Of a stretch of 64,000 nucleotides of DNA, positions 60,978 to 64,000 are shown in pieces. The notes under the pieces were generated by a model. That model made no database searches and had not been told where the DNA came from. It worked only from the letters and a program-made list of their open reading frames with translations. The translations under genes were made by a program, and so were the position numbers. The stretch's first letter is position 1, and the number at the start of each line of letters is the position of its first letter. The DNA comes from Flavobacterium sinopsychrotolerans (GTDB lineage Bacteria > Bacteroidota > Bacteroidia > Flavobacteriales > Flavobacteriaceae), in contig NZ_FODN01000007.1 in NCBI RefSeq assembly GCF_900110375.1, positions 162,128 through 226,127 on the forward strand. The letters are read 5' to 3'.

Positions 60978-61889
60978 ATGAAAAAGAACCTATTTGTATT
61001 AGGATTAATGGTTTGTTCAATGACTATGGTTGCACAAACCGAAAAAAAAGAAAGTTGGTATTTTAAACTTGGAGGATCTTACTTCTTGCAAACTGCCGCT
61101 ACAGAATTTCCAACAGTTGGAGGTAATGCAGCTTTAGATAAAGTTTACGTAGGTGGAAAATTAGTTTCTGAAGAAAGTGTTACAGGTTCATTTGGTGAAG
61201 GTTTTAGAACTGGAGCAACTGTTGGCTATAGATTTAATACGCGTTTGGGTGTTGAGATGGGGGTAAATTATTATTCTAGTAACGATAAAACAATGGCTCA
61301 AACAACTACAGATGTAATTTTTATGTCGGGTGGTCGGCCTATTTATAATTTTAAATCAGTGGGACAAATCACTGCTTTTGATTTAGCTCCTGCTTTAGTT
61401 TTATTTTTAGGAGAGCAAAATGGTTTTGAACCATACACGAAAGTTGGGGTACTTTTACCAGTTCACGGTGATTTAGAAATTACTACAGATGCAATTGCTC
61501 CTACAGGTGTTGCTAACCCTGCTACGGTAGCTGTTCATAGTGTTGATAAGGTTAAGCCAAATCCAACAGTAGGTTTTATGGCGACATTAGGTTCTTCATA
61601 TAAATTAGGAAAACATATTTCTGCATTTGCAGAATTAGAATATCGTAATTTTACTGTTCATGGTAAATCGAAAGAAACTACTGAATTTACTATGAATGGT
61701 CAAAATGCTTTGGCAGGTAGAAGTCAGGCTCAAATTCATACGAATTATGTAGACCGTTTGGATGTTAATTCAAATAATGCTGCGACAAATCCAAATGGAT
61801 TGGATTCAACTAAACCGATGGATGAATTAAGTTCTTATGTTGGAATCAGTGGTCTTGGTTTGACGCTTGGATTGAAATATAGCTTGTAA
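60978..61889 (+). CDS. Outer-membrane beta-barrel protein (OmpA/OprF-type barrel without OmpA domain)
   Basis: A 303-residue protein with signal peptide MKKNLFVLGLMVCSMTMVAQ and amphipathic strands typical of an 8-stranded barrel (WYFKLGGSYFLQT, GFRTGATVGYRFNTRLGVEM, FEPYTKVGVLLPV, ISAFAELEYRNFTVHG), ending LGLTLGLKYSL. Long polar loops (about 190 and 235-275) face outside. No peptidoglycan-binding domain. Function unknown; possibly a porin or surface protein. Well-formed promoter and terminator suggest strong expression. Confidence 0.8.
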   Translation: MKKNLFVLGLMVCSMTMVAQTEKKESWYFKLGGSYFLQTAATEFPTVGGNAALDKVYVGGKLVSEESVTGSFGEGFRTGATVGYRFNTRLGVEMGVNYYSSNDKTMAQTTTDVIFMSGGRPIYNFKSVGQITAFDLAPALVLFLGEQNGFEPYTKVGVLLPVHGDLEITTDAIAPTGVANPATVAVHSVDKVKPNPTVGFMATLGSSYKLGKHISAFAELEYRNFTVHGKSKETTEFTMNGQNALAGRSQAQIHTNYVDRLDVNSNNAATNPNGLDSTKPMDELSSYVGISGLGLTLGLKYSL

Positions 61890-61908
61890 TACAGTTTTAT
61901 TATAGGAG

Positions 61909-61939
61909 AAGGGATGTTTGAAAAAGCATCCCTTTTTTT
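61909..61939 (+). terminator. Terminator after the outer-membrane protein gene
   Basis: AAGGGATG / CATCCCTT 8-bp stem with a 10-base loop and T7. Confidence 0.85.
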
Positions 61940-61976
61940 GTTTTAAAAAAATAGGTTTTTGGAACGCGGGTTTTTT

Positions 61977-62090
61977 AGCCCTGATGGGAGCGGCATCCTT
62001 TTTACAATTTTTTTAGACTGGAAGCATTCAAAAGGCTTCCAGTCTAAAAAAATTGTAAAAAGATACAGCGTACAGCAGGAAATAGCTCCT
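61977..62090 (-). repeat. Multi-helix structured intergenic element, copy 2 (minus orientation)
   Basis: A perfect 27-bp inverted repeat (61999-62025 with 62035-62061, 9-base loop) sits between AGCCCTGATGGGAGCGGCAT (then CC) and GATACAGCGTACAGCAGG. Flanks can pair AGC-GCT and CCTG-CAGG (61977-61983 with 62076-62087). Read on the minus strand, GCTGTACGC, hairpin, GGATGCCGCT corresponds to GCTATACGC, hairpin, GGTAGCTGGCT-like order in copy 1. Confidence 0.65.
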
Positions 62091-62192
62091 GAAAATCAAA
62101 AACGGAATTTTGCAGTGAAGAAAGATAAGAATTAACAATATGTTTATAGTCAAAACTAATTTGGGAATAGTGTTTGGTTTGTTTTTAATTTC

Positions 62193-62200
62193 TAAATTTG
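62193..62200 (+). promoter_or_regulatory. -7 box TAAATTTG for trxA
   Basis: TAAATTTG matches TAnnTTTG; TTTG at 62173-62176 lies 16 bases upstream. The ATG is 54 bases downstream. Confidence 0.6.
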
Positions 62201-62254
62201 TAACCTAGTTTGAAGCTTTAAAATATTCAAACGATAAACTTTAAATAAAATATT

Positions 62255-62572
62255 ATGGCATTAGCAATAACAGATGCTACTTTTGAGGAAGTAGTTTTGA
62301 AATCAGACAAACCGGTAATGGTGGATTTTTGGGCAGCATGGTGTGGACCTTGTAGAATGGTAGGTCCAATCATTGATGAATTGAGCAACGAATACGAAGG
62401 AAAAGTTGTTATAGGAAAAGTTGATGTTGATGCAAACCAAGAATTTGCAGCTAAATACGGAGTGAGAAATATTCCAACGGTTTTGGTTTTTCATAACGGA
62501 GAAGTAGTAGGGAAACAAGTAGGAGTTGCTCCGAAACAAACTTACGCTGATAGTTTAGACGCTTTGTTGTAA
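62255..62572 (+). CDS. trxA: Thioredoxin
   Basis: A 105-residue cytoplasmic disulfide reductant. Active site WCGPC (C30, C33) in VMVDFWAAWCGPCRMVGPII, cis-proline motif NIPTVLVF and the final helix are standard. Single gene with promoter and terminator. Confidence 0.96.
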   Translation: MALAITDATFEEVVLKSDKPVMVDFWAAWCGPCRMVGPIIDELSNEYEGKVVIGKVDVDANQEFAAKYGVRNIPTVLVFHNGEVVGKQVGVAPKQTYADSLDALL

Positions 62573-62617
62573 TCGGTAGATTATGATTTATATAGAATCT
62601 TTATTGGATTCAAAGAG

Positions 62618-62649
62618 AAGGTTTGGTGAAAGTCAAGCCTTTTTTTTTG
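62618..62649 (+). terminator. Terminator after trxA
   Basis: AAGGTTTG / CAAGCCTT stem (one G-T pair), 8-base loop, long T-run. Confidence 0.8.
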
Positions 62650-62729
62650 TTTAAGCTGCATTTATTTCCGCTTCTTGATTAAGTTTTGTTTCGGTAATCT
62701 TTTAATTTTTAAATCATTCAATCTTTTGA

Positions 62730-62737
62730 TATATTTG
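62730..62737 (+). promoter_or_regulatory. -7 box TATATTTG for the DUF58 gene
   Basis: TATATTTG ends four bases before the ATG at 62742, implying a leaderless transcript. Confidence 0.6.
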
Positions 62738-62741
62738 GTAG

Positions 62742-63680
62742 ATGAAGATTGAATCGCAAATAGAAAAAATTTCCAGTTTCCAGCATCTGGAGTTGTTGGC
62801 TAATCAAGTTGTGGAAGGTTTTATTTCAGGAATGCACAAAAGCCCGTTTCATGGCTTTTCAGCTGAATTTGCCGAGCATAAAGTGTATAATGTTGGCGAA
62901 AGCACCAAGCATATTGATTGGAAGTTGTTTGCCAAAACGGATCGCCTGTTTACAAAACGCTTTGAGGAAGAGACTAATTTGCGGTGTCATCTTATTATCG
63001 ATAATTCCTCATCGATGCATTATCCAAAATTAAAAGACAATCAGAACTTTTTTGAGAATAAGATTGGGTTTTCAGTATTGGCTTCGGCAGTTTTAATGAA
63101 TCTGTTGAGGAAACAACGCGATGCTGTGGGTCTAAGTGTGTTTTCGGATACATACGAGTACTACGCGCCTGAAAAAGGTAGTGATCGCCATCATCGGATG
63201 ATTTTGAATACGCTCGAAGGTTTACTTGTGAAGCCTGCTGTTGAAAAAAATACAGACGCGGTTACATTTTTGCATCAAATAGCGGAAAAAATCCACCGCC
63301 GTTCGATGATCATCTTATTTACGGATATGTTTCAGTCTGGTTCCCAATCATCGGGAGAAGAAGCGCTGTTTAATGCACTGCAACATTTGAAACACAATAA
63401 GCATAAAGTAGTCTTGTTTCATGTTGTCGATAACAAAACAGAGTTAAATTTTGACTTTGATAATGCTCCAAGGAAGTTTATTGATGTGGAAACGGGAGAT
63501 GAAGTAGCGATTTTTGCGGATAATGTGAAAGAAGAATACGAAAAACAGGTGGAAAGTTACTTCAAGAAGTTGGCTTTAACCTGCTCTCAAAACCGAATAA
63601 AGTACATTCCGGTGAGTGTGGATGAAAGTTTCGAAAAAATTTTAATGACATACTTGGTTGAAAAACAAAACTTTGGATAA
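62742..63680 (+). CDS. DUF58 (vWA-like) protein
   Basis: A 312-residue cytoplasmic protein. The N-terminal part has KSPFHGFSAEFAEHKVYNVG then ESTKHIDWKLFAKTDRLFTK, the DUF58 signature; a von Willebrand A-like MIDAS region follows with LIIDNSSSMHYP (DxSxS) and ILFTDMFQSG. DUF58 proteins usually act with MoxR AAA ATPases as metal-dependent chaperone-like systems; no MoxR gene is in the window. Single gene here, followed by tRNA-Asp. Confidence 0.88.
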   Translation: MKIESQIEKISSFQHLELLANQVVEGFISGMHKSPFHGFSAEFAEHKVYNVGESTKHIDWKLFAKTDRLFTKRFEEETNLRCHLIIDNSSSMHYPKLKDNQNFFENKIGFSVLASAVLMNLLRKQRDAVGLSVFSDTYEYYAPEKGSDRHHRMILNTLEGLLVKPAVEKNTDAVTFLHQIAEKIHRRSMIILFTDMFQSGSQSSGEEALFNALQHLKHNKHKVVLFHVVDNKTELNFDFDNAPRKFIDVETGDEVAIFADNVKEEYEKQVESYFKKLALTCSQNRIKYIPVSVDESFEKILMTYLVEKQNFG

Positions 63681-63740
63681 TAAGGCGAAAATTTATCAAT
63701 TATTTTTTCAAAAAACGCTTGCGTAAACGGAAATCTATTG

Positions 63741-63748
63741 TATCTTTG
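63741..63748 (+). promoter_or_regulatory. -7 box TATCTTTG for tRNA-Asp
   Basis: TATCTTTG matches TAnnTTTG with TTG at 63719-63721 exactly 19 bases upstream, the best full promoter in the window; the tRNA starts at 63767. Confidence 0.75.
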
Positions 63749-63766
63749 CCACCGCAATAACGCAGA

Positions 63767-63840
63767 GGTTTGGTAGTTCAGTTGGTTAGAATACATGCCT
63801 GTCACGCATGGGGTCGCGGGTTCGAGTCCCGTCCAGACCG
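63767..63840 (+). tRNA. tRNA-Asp (anticodon GTC)
   Basis: Acceptor GGTTTGG (63767-63773) pairs with CCAGACC (63833-63839, one G-T), discriminator G63840. Anticodon loop CTGTCAC gives GTC at 63801-63803; T-arm GCGGGTTCGAGTCCCGT. Length 74; CCA not encoded. Confidence 0.97.
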
Positions 63841-63851
63841 CAATATTGGGG

Positions 63852-63880
63852 AAAGCCTTTCGTAACAGAAAGGCTTTTTT
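63852..63880 (+). terminator. Terminator after tRNA-Asp
   Basis: AAAGCCTTTC / GAAAGGCTTT 10-bp stem, 6-base loop, T6. Confidence 0.88.
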
Positions 63881-63915
63881 GCCCCATAAGGTTTTTAACG
63901 TTAGTTGTGTTGTTT

Positions 63916-63938
63916 GCTACGAATTTGTAACTCGTAGC
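63916..63938. repeat. GCTACGA / TCGTAGC inverted repeat
   Basis: Perfect 7-bp arms with a 9-base loop (ATTTGTAAC). From memory similar ATTTGTAACTCGTAGC strings are scattered in flavobacterial intergenic DNA; not checked. Confidence 0.45.
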
Positions 63939-63960
63939 GGGTTTAGTAGTTAGACCAATG

Positions 63961-63994
63961 AAAAGCTTTCCACTTTGGTGGATAGCTTTTTTGA
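63961..63994 (+). terminator. Possible terminator at the right edge
   Basis: AAAAGCT and CCAC pair with GTGG and AGCTTTT across an internal loop, followed by T-rich sequence. No gene in the window ends directly before it. Confidence 0.4.
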
Positions 63995-64000
63995 TTTAAA

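Overview
The window looks like a chromosomal segment of a Flavobacterium-type Bacteroidota genome. The evidence is direct. It is A+T-rich. Many genes are preceded by the Bacteroidetes -7 promoter box TAnnTTTG rather than by Shine-Dalgarno sites. It carries architectures typical of this phylum: a MurF-alanine racemase fusion, a DNA polymerase III alpha subunit with an N-terminal proofreading domain, a bS16 with a long acidic tail, and a TonB-dependent receptor with a carboxypeptidase-like N-terminus. Two tRNA genes (Ser-GGA, Asp-GTC) lack an encoded CCA end.

Layout. 1-3 kb: 2-oxoglutarate dehydrogenase genes sucA (cut by the window edge) and sucB. 3-8.5 kb: a retropepsin-like protease, TatD nuclease, a PlsC-like acyltransferase overlapping asparaginase I, tRNA-Ser, an outer-membrane barrel protein and a PAP2-like membrane protein. 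8.6-18 kb: murF-alr, mscL, asd, a small Cys/His protein with a TonB receptor (possible metal uptake), and a prolyl endopeptidase. 18-26 kb: an accessory defence island with an Xre regulator, then a tight five-gene operon (small Xre/C-type regulator, C5 cytosine methyltransferase, predicted restriction endonuclease with a B3-like domain, McrB-like AAA motor, McrC-like DUF2357 nuclease). 26-40.5 kb: a ribosome hibernation factor, two paralogous L,D-transpeptidases flanking an AsmA-like protein and an NTF2-like lipoprotein, trmB, a LysE-type transporter, an alkyltransferase-like protein, Fe-S genes (Mrp/ApbC, Nfu, [2Fe-2S] ferredoxin), a metallophosphatase, a DUF3050 protein and an acyl-CoA dehydrogenase.

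41-47.7 kb is the most distinctive region: a peptide-export (bacteriocin-like) locus. A fusion of an inactive C39-like domain, VKOR and thioredoxin precedes four intact and one decayed double-glycine precursor genes, then a C39-peptidase ABC exporter and a HlyD adaptor. All precursors share a nearly identical 25-residue leader, but their cores differ completely and each holds an even number of cysteines (4 or 6). No other maturation enzyme is present, so disulfide formation by the VKOR-Trx protein is the likely maturation step.

47.7-64 kb returns to housekeeping: trmN6, rpsP-rimM, an RRM/RGG RNA-binding protein, the leucine operon leuC-leuD-leuA-leuB, dnaE with a proofreading domain, an outer-membrane protein, trxA, a DUF58 protein and tRNA-Asp.

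Between genes lie several repeat-like structured elements: two elements at 36.9 and 62.0 kb that appear to be one multi-helix family, an identical 32-bp hairpin used twice, CTGAATT palindromes, an 11-bp tandem array and a GC-rich UUCG hairpin directly before dnaE. No CRISPR array, rRNA operon, prophage or intact insertion sequence was seen. Promoter and terminator calls rest on motif reading only; no database search was run.
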